The notes under the pieces are model-generated. The model had not been told where the DNA came from. It searched no databases and saw nothing but the letters and a program-made list of their open reading frames with translations. Shown piece after piece: positions 1-10,881 of a stretch of DNA of 64,000 nt (within the stretch, counting starts at the first letter, position 1; each line of letters opens with the position of its first letter). Source of the DNA: Daphnia pulex (taxonomy: Eukaryota; Arthropoda; Branchiopoda; Diplostraca; Daphniidae); NCBI RefSeq assembly GCF_021134715.1, contig NC_060023.1, positions 11,780,001-11,844,000 of the forward strand. Reading direction: 5' to 3'. Both the position numbers and the translations under genes were made by a program.

Positions 1-72
1 ATATATAATGTTCTGGGTTTGGGTTATTTTTCAAACACGACGTTTCATGTGAAATAAATGTATATTCAGTCT

Positions 73-1569
73 TTAAAAGATTTCGGGGGCAATAGAAAAT
101 ACAAGAGGACAGTGATCTCGAACCAGCCGTTTGTAAGGATGTTTTGCTTTCTTGTAGATGGGGTCGTCTTTGTTCATCCTGTTCCAAAGGTGAACACCCA
201 CCACGTCCTCCGTCAGCCAGCTGATGGGCTTTTCCTCCGTTTCGTTGGTCAATGGCTCATCGAATAATTTCTGCATCTCGAAGTGGTGAACCGGATGAAA
301 CGACGGTGCCGGAAGAACATTAAAACCAGGGCAGCTGACGTATTCCAGCGACTTACGGTCCTCGGAGTGGCACCACTTTTTCAAGACGCGGAAAATCAAA
401 GCAGGTCCGTTGTTACCCCACAAGTCTGGCCTGTTAACAAGAATATAATTAATCATCATTCTGATGGAACCAGCATCGTTAACGTGACAGTAAAAGGAGC
501 TCGTGACCTAAATTTAGGCCTACTAACGACGATGTAATCAAACAGATGGCGCATTTATATAAAAATTGCACCTGAAGTTGGTGACAAAGTCGTCGATGGC
601 CAGTTCGATGAACGGATGTTTCGCGTCCGCATGGATCACGTTGTTGTTGACAATTTCACGGTCGACGGCGGCCACGAAATTGCGATAAGACGTGACGGGA
701 CGCACAGAAATGATGTCGAGATCGAAATAATATCCACCGAATTTGTACACGGTCAGCAGTCGCAGCGCGTTACTCAGATTGTTGACGTGATACGACCCAC
801 TGCGCCAATTTGTGCATTGATACCAATGCTCCATCAGTGTTCCGGCCATGTATTCATCCACGTTGATGCTAATCAGCTGGACATTGGCGTAGTTCTCCAC
901 GAGTTTCTGTACGGTATCCAGACTGGTGTTGATTTTCACATCGGTAAAAAGGACGTTGACGATCAAATTTGGGTTATGCAAGGCGAGCGACTCGACGGTG
1001 CAAGCCTGTCGATAACTCAGCGCACCGTTGCCCGACGATTCTATGAAAAAGGCTTGATGCTGGCTAAGAGGAGATTTCCTTTTACTGGTGGAGTCAATTT
1101 CCAATTCCGGCTTTGTGCATGGCAAAGTGCAATTTGATCGGCCGCAAATGTCCTTTGCCTGCTTATTGGGGAGCTGACAGCAGGTCGCTCGATCAACTTC
1201 CGGAGTGTCACGAGTATTTTTCTATAAATGCAATAAACAAATTCATTCGTTATATGTGTTGAACGCGATAAGGTTAATAGTATAACTGTAAAGTCTTAAA
1301 TGAGTTTAGGCCTATAACGAAGGTCAATTGAAAATGCGAATAATAATAGGAAACTGTCTGGACAAACTTACTTGCAGGTGAATATTATTTTTGCACTGGA
1401 TAAAAATGATGAGACAAATGCTAGCGCTAACCAGATAGAGGAACTTTGCAAAGGGGTGGCCGAAAATAAGTCGGCAACTTAATAAACGGTGAGTACGACA
1501 ATTGATATGCCAGCTGCGGCATATGGCACTGGAAATTCGAGACACTGTTCGGTTCCTTGAAGAACTCAT
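73..1569 (-). CDS. alpha-1,4-glycosyltransferase, A4GALT/Gb3-synthase type
   Basis: Three exons on the minus strand: 1372-1569, 572-1221 and 73-430, giving about 401 residues. Introns are phase 0 and phase 2 with GT-AG borders, and the reading frame stays open across both joins. Exon 1 carries a basic N-terminus and one membrane segment (FLYLVSASICLIIFIQ), as in a Golgi type II protein. Exon 2 holds the DxD sugar-binding domain, with GGYYFDLDII (aspartates near 233 and 235) and the family signature RQACTVESLALHNPN. Exon 3 is the C-terminal Gb3-synthase domain (LWGNNGPALIFRVLKKWC to the terminal FSIAPEIF). The family transfers galactose or GlcNAc in alpha-1,4 linkage; which sugar is used cannot be told from sequence. 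The start is the ATG at 1569, ahead of the membrane segment. The second donor (GTGCAA) is weak. A paralogue lies at 27.8-29.1 kb and a broken one at 54.4 kb. Confidence 0.88.
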
Positions 1570-3160
1570 AACAGTATATAACAGTAATAACCTTATATAC
1601 TTTCCTGCTGATGGGTATATTGTATCTTTATTATAGAATGAAGGTATAACGAAAAAGGTGGGACGTACTAGCAGCAGTATGTCAGTGAAATTATATTTCA
1701 CTGACGACGATATTCAAAGACGCGATGCGCCAATTGAGCTCCAATTTGCGTTTTTTTTTTAAATAAAATGAAACAACAGTGTTTAAAAACGTGTAAAAAC
1801 AACTTGGGGTGATTTTTCGATTGCCAATAATATATCCTTTGTAGTATACCTTTCACTGATTGTCTACTACGCAAATTTCAGTTCGGACCGCCTCGGAGGT
1901 TTCTAAGCAATGACCTCTCCAAACAGTTATTGACGCAAGACTATATTTCAAATGGTTTCTGTTCACTTTTGTTGCCAAGACTTATTTTCGCTTGAAATAA
2001 TGAAAGGCGGGTCACATATAGCTATAGATGATGCGATTGTTGTGTATAGCGATTATATATAGTATTGAAATGCAATATCAAATTCATCTGTATATCTAGC
2101 TATAGAGTGATTGAACACAGACTGAAATACCTAGCTATAGCAAAACAGACCAATGAGATTCAAGCGAATCGACTAGGGACTCGTTCACGCCTTATCACTT
2201 CGAGCAAAACAACAAATGCTGATGGATGAGCGTGGATGAGCCTGCGGTGTGTTTCGAGGGAAAACGAACGCTATAGGATAGCGCATCAGCTATAGCTTAT
2301 GTAGGCCTATTATATATTAGCTATAATATACGTGCAAGGCAATGAAATGACCCTCTGGGCAAACAGCAGCAGCAGCAGCTGGACCTTTTGCATTTCCTAA
2401 TTTATGGTTTTATTCTCGAGCAACCGCAGCATATCTCGTAGAAAAAATAGTCAGTAGCCTTAGACGCCCCGCTGCTGCTTAATGCGCATTTGTGTAATAA
2501 ACAGCATGCAAGGAGAAGGTCAACACACCATCAAAAGTTTGTGTGTACATTTTCCGGTAACCCCATATAGCCTATTGCGTCAAGGACAATCTCTATATAA
2601 ATATATAGGCTATAGGCCCTACAACAGCAGGCCTTCTAAAACGATTTATAATATACATTCTAAATATATACTGTTATAGCAAACAACTCGTCTATTCCTG
2701 CTGGGCTGTAAATTCCTCTTCCTATAATACAACTACACGCTCTTTCTCTCCCCCCCCCCCCCGGCGCCCCCCGGTGTGCTGTGTGATGGCATTATAATCA
2801 CACACAGATCCATCAACATTTGGTGGATCATCAATTGATTCAAAATCGAAATCTTGTCTTGTCGACTTTATTTATTCCACAGAAGAACAGCAGATCATCT
2901 GCAGTTTCGGCTGCTGTATAAATTATGATCTATATATGTCTATAATACACTGTCCAACAATCCGTTGATTGATGTATTCTTATAATTTGCTGTTTGACCT
3001 AACTTTTTTAAGGGCAGGGGGCCCAATTTTCTATAGCTATAGATCATTTAAGTTCCACCGAGTTCCTCAACTTAATCTCGAAATTATATTTATAGGGTAT
3101 TATATAGGTCTCAGTTTATATCACGTATAGAAACATGTGGGAAGCAATTTAGACACACAA
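1570..3160. other. intergenic, AT-rich, no gene seen
   Basis: I see no supportable gene. The stretch holds a short CAG-type microsatellite near 2370, a C-rich run near 2750, and several copies of the palindromic word AGCTATAG between about 2020 and 2340 and again near 3035. It separates the A4GALT-type gene from the broken methyltransferase. Confidence 0.5.
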
Positions 3161-3890
3161 TCAATGTTTATTATTATAATTATAGTCAACAAGTTTCCTC
3201 GACAAAACATAGGCTATCTCAAATTGTATACCAGGCCATTTCCCATAGGAGAGCAGCAATTGTCGGATTGCGTCCCACTCGGACAGGTCGTCAATGTCGA
3301 TTTTGAGTCGTCAATGAGCGTCGTGGGGCCGTGAAGGTCCTCCAGCAACTGGTAGATGGTCCAAGCCGATTTCAGGTTGCGTCCGTCCTCTGATGCTTCG
3401 TCGCCCAGGCCTAGATTGTAGAAATGAATGTTCCGACTCCGGTTGTGCTGATCATCGACCACGTCCGTTGACGTATCGAACGAATAGACTTGACAGCCGA
3501 ACTTGCCATATCTTCTTCGAACGTCCATTGTTGATGGCCGACGCCGAATGAGTAGACCAAGCAATTGTTGTAGACGGGCGCAATCGTCTGGTCCAGGCAA
3601 ACCGCTTTGCGGCCGTTGTGGGCATCAGCAACCCAGAGGCCGAGAGAAATGTCCACCCAAAATCCGAAATCGACGGCCAACAGACAAGCCGTGGTGTTAG
3701 CCCAGTGTAAATAGCGATAGATTTCTTCGACCAACATCGATTCGGCCGCTTTCCAGGGTGAATTGAGAAGTGACACATTTTCTGTATCATCACTGATCTG
3801 CTGGCAACGCAAAAGTCCAATCCCCAACAGGATGATAGTGCTGCAACAACGACCCAACAATATTAAACTCGCGCGATGCTGGACGCTCAT
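3161..3890 (-). pseudogene. broken METTL24-type methyltransferase
   Basis: A single-exon relic of the family found intact at 52718-53671. It begins at an ATG (3890) with a hydrophobic N-terminal segment (LILLGRCCSTIILLGIG). It then matches the paralogue through the block YRYLHWANTTACLLAVDFG, through VCLDQTIAPVYNNCLVYSFG, and through GCQVYSFDTSTDVVDD. Two frameshifts break it. The first is near 3507, between EEDMA and KFGCQVY, where one base is missing. The second is near 3310, just before KIDIDDLSEWDAIRQLLLSYG, the counterpart of LKIDVEFDEW in the intact gene. The C-terminal third seen in the intact paralogue is absent and the frame ends at 3161. It is best read as a pseudogene; a sequencing error would have to strike twice. 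Confidence 0.8.
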
Positions 3891-4129
3891 TATTCCAACT
3901 GACTTTCAGTCCAGTGTTATTCGCCCGTGATATTACCACCTGCACAGCATCCGTTTGAAATTTCTCCTTCGGCGATATAATACACGCGAGTCAAAATATA
4001 TTATAATTATAGTCACCCAAACCCATAAATTTGTTCCCAACAACTTTTCCCAGTTGAATCGTGCCTATTTCGGGTATTAGCCTAAGACCCCTTTTCTATA
4101 TAGGCCTAGGGGTCTTCTGATGGTGAAAC

Positions 4130-5010
4130 GGCGCCCTCTCTCCGTGTGCTAAGCCGTCGCCTTAAACATTACACCACGTTTCTCATATTATTCAATCAAG
4201 GTTTATAAATAACAATGGATTAAAATACCCGCTAGAGTTTCCGCCAAATTTTTCGCAAGTTTAGACAAGCCCACACAGCAGCGGCTCCCTACTTATCGTG
4301 TCCTACTTATAAGAGGTGTCAGGATCTCTCTCTTAATACATGGCTTTGGTACCTAAATTCCGTTCATATACTTATATACGGGATTTACCGAAAAAACCGA
4401 AAAAAACCGAAAAAAAAACCAAAAAAAAACCTGTGTTATGCAAGTATGGTGTAAGTAGCTAAGTAGGCTCAATAAATATAGTCTAACCTCCTTATACACT
4501 ATAGCTAAAAAATAAAAACAACATCAAGGGCAACCCTCGATTCAAAGGCTTATTTTCTTCAAAAATCGTTTCAATAAGTGTCTTAATTATATTGTATACC
4601 ACTCTTATCAATCCCACTGGAAAACTGACAACTTCTACCACAACCATATATATGTGAACTATTTCGAGCTTTTGGCTATATGACCTACATAATAAAGCCA
4701 AAGCGTGAACAGGCGTCAAAATGAACTAATCAACTTTCCGTCTCATTTATTAGCCCTACCTTACACACAAAATGATCGGTCGCATAAATCGAGTATACGC
4801 AACGGGTCCCTTCCTCCAACAACGGAAATTAATCTTCGTACTGCTAAACCAATGAACATAAGAGCAATGTCAACAAGGGATTGCCTGGACGAGTTTTTTT
4901 TTTCAAACTCGTCCAGACAGCCACTTTTTCTTTTAACGATTATGTTCATTTTTCTAACCGCGATAAAAGCACCAGACGAGAATTTTGTTATTGACGTTTA
5001 TAATTAGAAC
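4130..5010. repeat. dispersed repeat, copy 1 (copy 2 at about 6735-7510)
   Basis: Shared words in the same order include the stretch with AAATACCC, CCCGCCAAATTT and AATGAACATAAGAGCAA, plus a TGGACGAG/CTCGTCCA hairpin. The 3' part (4854-4949) is itself an imperfect palindrome, opening with ATGAACATAAGAG and closing with TTATGTTCAT around a T-rich loop. The arrangement fits a non-autonomous mobile element with a terminal hairpin. Boundaries are approximate. Confidence 0.6.
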
Positions 5011-5349
5011 ATACAAAATCGAGGGAATCCGCGATGTTTGCTCGTTATTATTTTCTTAACTCTTTTGCGCTTGCCACGACGCTTATCACGTCCTTTATCA
5101 CGGCACTTGTTGCTGATTTTTGTTTTGATGCTGGGATGCTACCTCATCTCGATCACCAATGAATCACAAAAAACATAGTAAGTTTTTTTTAACGACATTC
5201 TTTGTTAATATATTGCACTCCAATAAGAACGAATTAAAAGCCACAAGTAGGAATGGAAATGCTTATACAGGACCTGCTCCTTACATCTTTTCGTTGTCTC
5301 ATTTTTCATCTTCTAAATCCAAAAGGTCTAAGTTAAAAAAAACCTTGCC

Positions 5350-5453
5350 CATCAGAAGAGTATTGGAACCTAAAATAAAGGGATCATTCTCAAAACTATT
5401 ATATAGAAGAGTGAGTATTGTTTGGTTAATTCGTTTGTTTTTTACCAATTCCC
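5350..5453. repeat. about 100-bp direct repeat (second copy 6103-6204)
   Basis: Both copies share the run containing AGAGTATTGGAACC, AAGGGATCATTCTC and GTTTGGTTAATTCG, with only small indels. They bracket the fucosyltransferase relic at 5554-5877. The repeat may be part of the duplicated host sequence or of a mobile element. Confidence 0.65.
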
Positions 5454-5553
5454 GCAAGGAAATCCTCGCGTCAAACAAAAACGATTCTGATATGGAATAG
5501 CGCTATTCTTTTGATCGGCGCGCGCGCGATCAGAACATCAACTTTTGGATTAA

Positions 5554-5877
5554 TTAAGTAACGAGAAATTTGTCCGGCACGGGTGCGAGTTCACTGAATG
5601 CGCCGTCTTTGATAAGTCGTCGGCTGAATTGCCTCTTGACGAATACGACGCCATCCTGGTGCACATCCACGAGCTCTGGATGACTCACATGCCGAATTTC
5701 CAACGGCAGAAACGCCAGCAGCGCTTCGTCTTTCTTACGCAAGAATCACCGCCGATTATGAATCTAAAAAATGTCTCTACGATGGGAAACATTTTCAACG
5801 GGACGATGACTTACAAACTCGACTCGGATGTCCGGTTGCTCTATGGCCGCATCCGCACGGGTCCGACGGCTCCATAG
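5554..5877 (+). pseudogene. alpha-1,3-fucosyltransferase fragment (GT10 N-terminal domain)
   Basis: An open stretch of about 107 codons without its own start. It reads through CEFTECAVFDKSSAELPLDE, DAILVHIHELWMTHMPNF, RQQRFVFLTQESPP, STMGNIFNGTMTYKLDSDV and LLYGRIRTGP. These are the usual blocks of the GT10 N-terminal domain, where acceptor binding is thought to lie; compare FIFYNYET and FNWTMTYRRDSDIYD in the gene at 60.9 kb. The stop at 5875-5877 falls where the family normally continues into the catalytic GT10 domain, which is absent. N-terminal membrane anchor and donor-binding motif are both missing, so this is a dead fragment. It is not a close copy of the 45 and 61 kb genes and represents a different fucosyltransferase subfamily. 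Confidence 0.8.
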
Positions 5878-6102
5878 GCATCATTATTCATTGTCATATT
5901 ATAGGTCCTATTAATGCATCCATTCTCACAAACCTGAAAAGTCTTTGATTGCTTATTTTCTCATTCAATTATTAAAGGAATTAGGTTGCTGATGATGCAT
6001 AGTCATAATTTAACTATTAGTCTTCGTTGTTTTTAGATTCCAAAGTGAGTAGAATGCCGTTTCCTCGGTATATAGGTGCGACATTCCACATTTTCATCAA
6101 TA

Positions 6103-6204
6103 TCAAAAGAGTATTGGAACCTAAAATAAAGGGATCATTCTCAAAACTATAGAAGAGTGAGTATATTGTTTGGTTAATTCGTTTGTTTTTTACCAATCCC
6201 CTTT
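6103..6204. repeat. about 100-bp direct repeat, second copy
   Basis: This is the near copy of 5350-5453, lying on the other side of the fucosyltransferase fragment. Confidence 0.65.
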
Positions 6205-6234
6205 TCAATGTACCAAGTAACTCAGTTACATGTA

Positions 6235-6570
6235 GGGTACTCTATCCGCGCAATTCGAGCCATATCTGGCGGAAGAAGAGATTCACAGATTAATTTTAGA
6301 AAAGCGTGACTTAGAATCGAACCTCAATAGATGTCAAGCTGAGATTGTAAGAACACTCTGTAGGCCTATAAGACTCTAAAAAAATATCTGCGACATGAGA
6401 ATGCAGACTTGCCGAGAAAGTCAACTAGCTATACTGCTGCGATCTTGAAAAATGGCAAGGTAAGAATATGAATATCCATTTCCTGAAATTGACGAGCTAA
6501 CGCGGGTATCCTTGGATTCGATAACGTATAGTGGTGAATCGCGAATTGTTCAACTACCTGATCGTTGACC
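6235..6570 (+). pseudogene. relic of a GT31 beta-1,3-galactosyltransferase stem region
   Basis: Three short pieces in order match the stem of the intact GT31 gene at 10.9-12.7 kb. About 6235-6346 reads EEEIHRLILEKRDLESNLNR and ends at a GTAAGA donor; its counterpart is LVLERKNLQSKLNR. About 6376-6459 reads YLRHENADLPRKS and ends at AAG-GTAAGA; its counterpart is YLRQRNHNLAKKL. From 6530 the frame VNRELFNYLIVD matches VNREFFHYLA at the start of the catalytic domain. The homology then stops, leaving no catalytic domain. The short coiled-coil-like stem exons hint that the ancestor of the 10.9 kb gene had more introns. Confidence 0.65.
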
Positions 6571-6734
6571 GCCAATCCCAAATTTGCCCCTGCCCATCAC
6601 CAGCTAATTTTTGTTTCCCCATGAAGCAGTTTTTTCTTCAATCCCAAATTTGCCTCTGCCCAAAAACGAATTTTGTTTCCCCACAAAGCAGTTTTTTTGT
6701 GCCCAAAAATACCTCATGCATACCTCGCTACTCT

Positions 6735-7510
6735 CGCTTGGTAAGACAGCCGGCCGCTTCAATCATTAGCCTACACCACATTTCACATATATTAAGTCAG
6801 TAGGCCCTATATAAATAACGATAGATTGAAATACCCACCAGAGTTCCCGCCAAATTTGTTTAGCAAGTGTAGTAGGCGTACCTATTAACAGTACTACATA
6901 TAGTACGGTTCGAAAAATTTAGAGTACGGAATAATATTTTCTTATCCAACAACTAGACATCGTGATTAGCTACTCATTGTTGATAACCAAAATAACCAAC
7001 TACCAGTGTTAAACAGGTGTTATAATTTATTTATATAGAGCTAGGGGTATATAGCCAAGTGCCCTACAAAGCAAAAGACTTCTATTCCCAAAGTGTCCTA
7101 CTGATTTTAGCAATCAGTCAAATACTGGCTCGGTGTACGTTTCAGCAAACAGCAATCCCACTTGGCGACTGATGACTTGTAACACAACCAAAAATATTAA
7201 CTATATCTCAAGCTTTTGCAGCTTTCATAATGAAGCGAAAGGCGTCGGGATAAACTAAAAATCTCCCCAATTAGGCCTATTGTATTAACCGTCTATCTTT
7301 TCAGGCTTTAAAACAAAAAATGATCTATCGCGTAAATCGAGTGTACCCAGCGTGTCCATTCTTCTTAACAAAGAAAAGGAAATGAACATAAGAGCAATTT
7401 CAACAAGGGATTGCCTGGATGAGTTTTTTTTTCAATTTCGTCCAGACAACCACTATGTTTCTATTAACTATTATGTTCATTTGCTACATCCGTGGAAACA
7501 TGGGCGATGA
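6735..7510. repeat. dispersed repeat, copy 2
   Basis: Diverged direct copy of about 4130-5010. Its 3' part (7381-7474) again forms an imperfect hairpin between AATGAACATAAGAGC and TTATGTTCATT around the motif TGGATGAG/TCGTCCA. The two copies flank the two glycosyltransferase relics. Confidence 0.6.
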
Positions 7511-7709
7511 TGTAAAGTACCCTGCAAAAAAATCCGAACAGTTATTTTTTTTCGTAAAGCCCCCTATGTATATTGCGGGAATCTGTTTTTGTCTTTTAGC
7601 CCAAATTTTGCATGGCGCGAAAAATCGATTCAACGAACTTACACTCATTGCCTGATTCCTCACTCATTGGACAAGTGACTTAAGGCGATTCCTTTGAAAT
7701 TGGATTCTA

Positions 7710-8735
7710 GACGGAAAGGCAACTCTTCCGGAAGGCAAGTCCAAAAAGACAATTGCCTTTTTGGTAAGGCCAGTTGCCTTTTTGGTTCGCTCTGAAAAGA
7801 ACCGAGTGGGCCGAGATCCAGGCGGGCCGAGATTCATGTGGGCCGAGATCCAGGTGGGCCGAGACTCAGCAGACATCCGTCTCGTGGCAGCTCTCAGTGA
7901 AGAATGGTACCTCTTGGCCTACCAGAGGGCGCTTATAAAGGTCCGGACGGCTTAGGCTCCACCCAGTGGTGGGCCGAGATAGCTACAACGCCATCTGCAC
8001 GGCTAACTTTAGGCTCCGCCTAATTGTGGCCGAGATCCGAGTGGGCCGAGATTCAGTCAGGTGGGCCGAGATTCGGGTGGGCCGAAATTCAGTCAGGTGG
8101 GCCGAGATCCGGGTGGGCCGAGATCTGACTGGGCCGAGATTCAGTCAGGTGGGCCGAAATTTAGTCAGGTGGGCCGAGATCCGGGTGGGCCGAGACGCTC
8201 ACCTGACTGAATTTCGGCCCAGTCGGATCTCGGCCCACCCGGATCTCGGCCCACCTGACTAAATTTCGGCCCACCCGGATCTCGGCCCACCTGACTGAAT
8301 CTCGGCCCAGTCAGATCTCGGCCCACCCGGATCTCGGCCCACCTGACTAAATTTCGACCCACCCGAATCTCGGCCCACCTGACTGAATCTCGGCCCACAA
8401 TTAGGCGGAGCCTAAAGATAGCCGTGCAGATGGCGTTGTAGCTATCTCGGCCCACCACTGGGTGGAGCCTAAGCCGTCCGGACCTTTATAAGCGCCCTCT
8501 GGTAGGCCAAGAGGTACCATTCTTCACTGAGAGCTGCCACGAGACGGATGTCTGCTGAGTCTCGGCCAACCTGGATCTAGGCCCGCCTGGATCTTGGCCC
8601 ACCTGGATCTCGGCCCACTCGGTTCTTTTCAGAGCCCCAAAAAAGAGAAAGGCAACTGCCAGAAAGGCAACTGACCTGACCAAAAAGGCAATTGCCTTTT
8701 TGGACTCACCTTTTTTAGATTTGCCTTTCTGACTA
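7710..8735. mobile_element. foldback-like element, about 1 kb imperfect palindrome with minisatellite core
   Basis: The left arm (about 7710-8195) and right arm (about 8200-8735) are inverted copies of each other. Paired landmarks include AATTGCCTTTTTGG, the block with GAAAAGAACCGAGTGGGCC against its complement, the segment holding GGTCCGGACGGCTTAGGC, and AGATAGCTACAACGCCATC. Next to the centre both arms are built from tandem units of about 15 bp (GGGCCGAGATCCGGGT and variants), often joined by TCAGTCAG. No protein is encoded beyond the meaningless open frames made by the repeat. The form fits a foldback transposon or very long terminal-inverted-repeat MITE. Target-site duplication is not clear. 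Confidence 0.75.
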
Positions 8736-9171
8736 CCAAGGCTTTTTTCTTCGCCACCCAAATTGAAAATCTAAAAGCCAAACACAGTTCCCCGCAACAT
8801 GGATAGATGGCTGTTTGAAAAAATCCCTGTTCGTATTTTTTTGTAGAATACTGTACATCTTTATATCATCAATGTATTTGCGTTGCGCGAGACTAAAACA
8901 TTCTAGAAAACACTTTGAAAAAATATGGAAACAATCACAAACAATAGAAATGTCTAAATATCTGCACCTTGACCAAAGCTTTGGTCATCTCGAGAAAGTG
9001 TCGCTGATGTACATGTGGGACAATGTGACACATTTTTTCGTAGAAATACACATAGAAATATGTTTATATTTTCTGTACTCACATCTTCTCAAAACGTGCT
9101 TTAAGTTGTTTTTTACACCGGCCTTAAAAAAAATGAAAGGAAGAACTGAATTCTTTAGCTGCGACGAGCAA

Positions 9172-9681
9172 GAAATAGGGTTTGGTGCATGAATAAGGGA
9201 TTCGTTTGAAAAAAAAATACCATTAGAATCAGTTTTTCACGCTGATTCTCATGGCATTTTTTTTAAAATAATAATTTCTCCCCGTAATCTCACTTCAAAG
9301 TTGAGATTAGCTCCCCCCATTTTAAAACGGACCCTACGCCATTTTTGCTGGGCGGTCCTTAAAATCTGATGAATTTCCCCCCTTTTCACCCTTTTCGTCT
9401 TTCGCCTTTCGGCCCTAAGGGCAAAAGAGGGGGTATAGGCAGCACGAAAAAGGGTGAAAAGGGGGGAAAAAGGGCAAACTTCATCAGATTTTAAGGACCG
9501 CCCACCAAAAATGGCGTGGGGTCCGTTTTAAAATGGGGGGGAGCTAATCTCAACTTTGAAGTGAGATTACGGGGAGAAATTATTATAAAAAAAAAAAAAT
9601 ACCATGAGAATCAGCGTGAAAAACTGATTCTAATGGTATTTTTTTCAAACGAATCCCTTATTCATGCACCAACCCTATTCT
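9172..9681. mobile_element. 510-bp near-perfect palindrome (MITE-like)
   Basis: The outer ends read AATAGGGTTTGGTGCATGAA and its complement (ending GCACCAACCCTATT). Pairing continues inward through AAGGGATTCGTTTGAAAA, TACCATTAGAATCAG, GAGATTAGCTCCCCCC, GGTCCTTAAAATCTGATGAA and CCCTTTTCACCC to a short loop near 9395-9460. Arms are about 220 bp with few mismatches. There is no coding capacity. It is separate from the foldback element ending near 8735. Confidence 0.75.
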
Positions 9682-10881
9682 TCGGTCTTCTGACGCGACT
9701 GACTGGTTCTCCAGGTGTTATATCTTAACGATATGTAAACTGTGACACTGTTGCCTCATCGTTTTAACTTGTCTTGACCGATAGTTTACATTTTTTCGAC
9801 TTTTTTTAAGGAGGAGGAGCAAAAGAGAGTTGATCGGCATGGCCATATGAAGGTGTTAAGATCCATCTTCGAGCGGAATAACTTTACAAGAGAAGACTAC
9901 AAATAATAATGAATAAATAACCAGAGGCGTTTTACCCACCAGCCGATGTATTGGACTAACACTACTAACTAGTAGCACAAATAATAAATAAGATAGACAT
10001 ACCGTTACTGAGATGAAAAATACTAGAAATAGGCGACAGGATAAGGCACTTGTTGACACAGTACTAGAACTCAACACAGATCTCAACACTAATAATTTTC
10101 GGTACACAAGAAGGGATCGGTAACTGATAGACACAAACTGAAAGAAGGGAACTAAATGAAAATAAATTAATACTAGAACGAGAATAACACAAGACGACAA
10201 GGAAATCAGGACTGGTCACTCAAGACTCAAGACAGAAGCTGGCGAATCGAGAGTTCCTTATCAACCATCGTACAAAATGTTAAATATAAATGTTTGCAAA
10301 TAGAGAACCAAGGTAAGAAACATTCCAGATTGGCAGCTGCAAACGACCGTGTTTGTAGCTGCAAATTTAGCTTCATAATTCTAATTAAACTGTTTTAAGC
10401 ATAATAAAGCCCCTTGGGTACCTTCGGGATTTAAAGTTAGTTTAAGTTTAGTTGAATACGGTGTTAAGAACTTTAGGAAATGTTTCATTTGCAGAAAGTC
10501 CTGTAATGAAAGCATGGCCTTCTACAATCACGGCCTACATACTGGCTATATATCCATCTGTTGCCGAATGGATTTTAAAATGCAAATAATGGATGAATGT
10601 CACATGGGTTCATGGTTAAAGCATAAAAACGATGCGAGACATCATTAGTTACATTTGCCATTATGTAAATCTACCAGTTTTAGCTTGGAAATATGATTAT
10701 TTCGTCATTACTAACCATTTTCACTTCCCACGATTCCTATTGGTTGAAAAAAAAAATCCCAATAAAGCTTTTCAGGTCGACCGATGGAGGACGAGCCTTT
10801 GCTGCTGTACACCATAGACCTCTAAACCTTCGGTTATTTAGTAAACTAAATTCCTCAGGGATAATGTCTGATTTCTGAAAT
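9682..10881. other. intergenic; 3' part is an inverted repeat arm
   Basis: About 9682-10470 has no gene I can support; a 114-codon leucine- and serine-rich open frame on the minus strand shows no family features. About 10470-10881 is an inverted copy of about 13950-14560 and runs right up to the stop codon of the neighbouring GT31 gene. Confidence 0.5.
10470..10881 (+). repeat. inverted repeat arm (partner about 13950-14560)
   Basis: Landmarks such as AGTCCTGTAATGAAAGCATG, GGCCTACATACTGGCTATAT, CCTATTGGTTGAAAAAAA and CAGGTCGACCGATGGAGGA recur as reverse complements at 13.95-14.56 kb. With 13330-13690 they are the two halves of one element whose full minus-strand copy is 13950-14780. Together they bracket the GT31 gene. 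Confidence 0.7.

Larger units (their letters stand above)
3891..5553. other. intergenic with dispersed repeat
   Basis: No gene is supported. Near 4385-4432 there is an A-rich tract of CCGAAAAA-like units. From about 4130 to 5010 the sequence is a diverged direct copy of about 6735-7510. A segment at 5350-5453 recurs at 6103-6204. Short open frames here show no recognisable protein features. Confidence 0.5.

Noticed and set aside
616..1137. Plus-strand open frame of 173 codons
   Set aside because: Antisense to the DxD-bearing exon of the A4GALT-type gene; no features of its own.
7419..7655. Small membrane-like protein (MSFFFNFVQTTTMFLLTIMF)
   Set aside because: Its N-terminal part is the hairpin repeat shared with 4854-4949, and the frame is not kept in the other copy.
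7966..8458. Repetitive proteins (GRDSVRWAEI-like) on both strands
   Set aside because: Produced by the GGGCCGAGAT tandem units within a palindrome; mirrored on both strands and without start context or neighbours.
9856..10200. Leu/Ser/Val-rich minus-strand frame of 114 codons that looks membrane-like
   Set aside because: Composition follows A- and T-rich DNA, there is no known family or conserved copy, and no splice or homology support.
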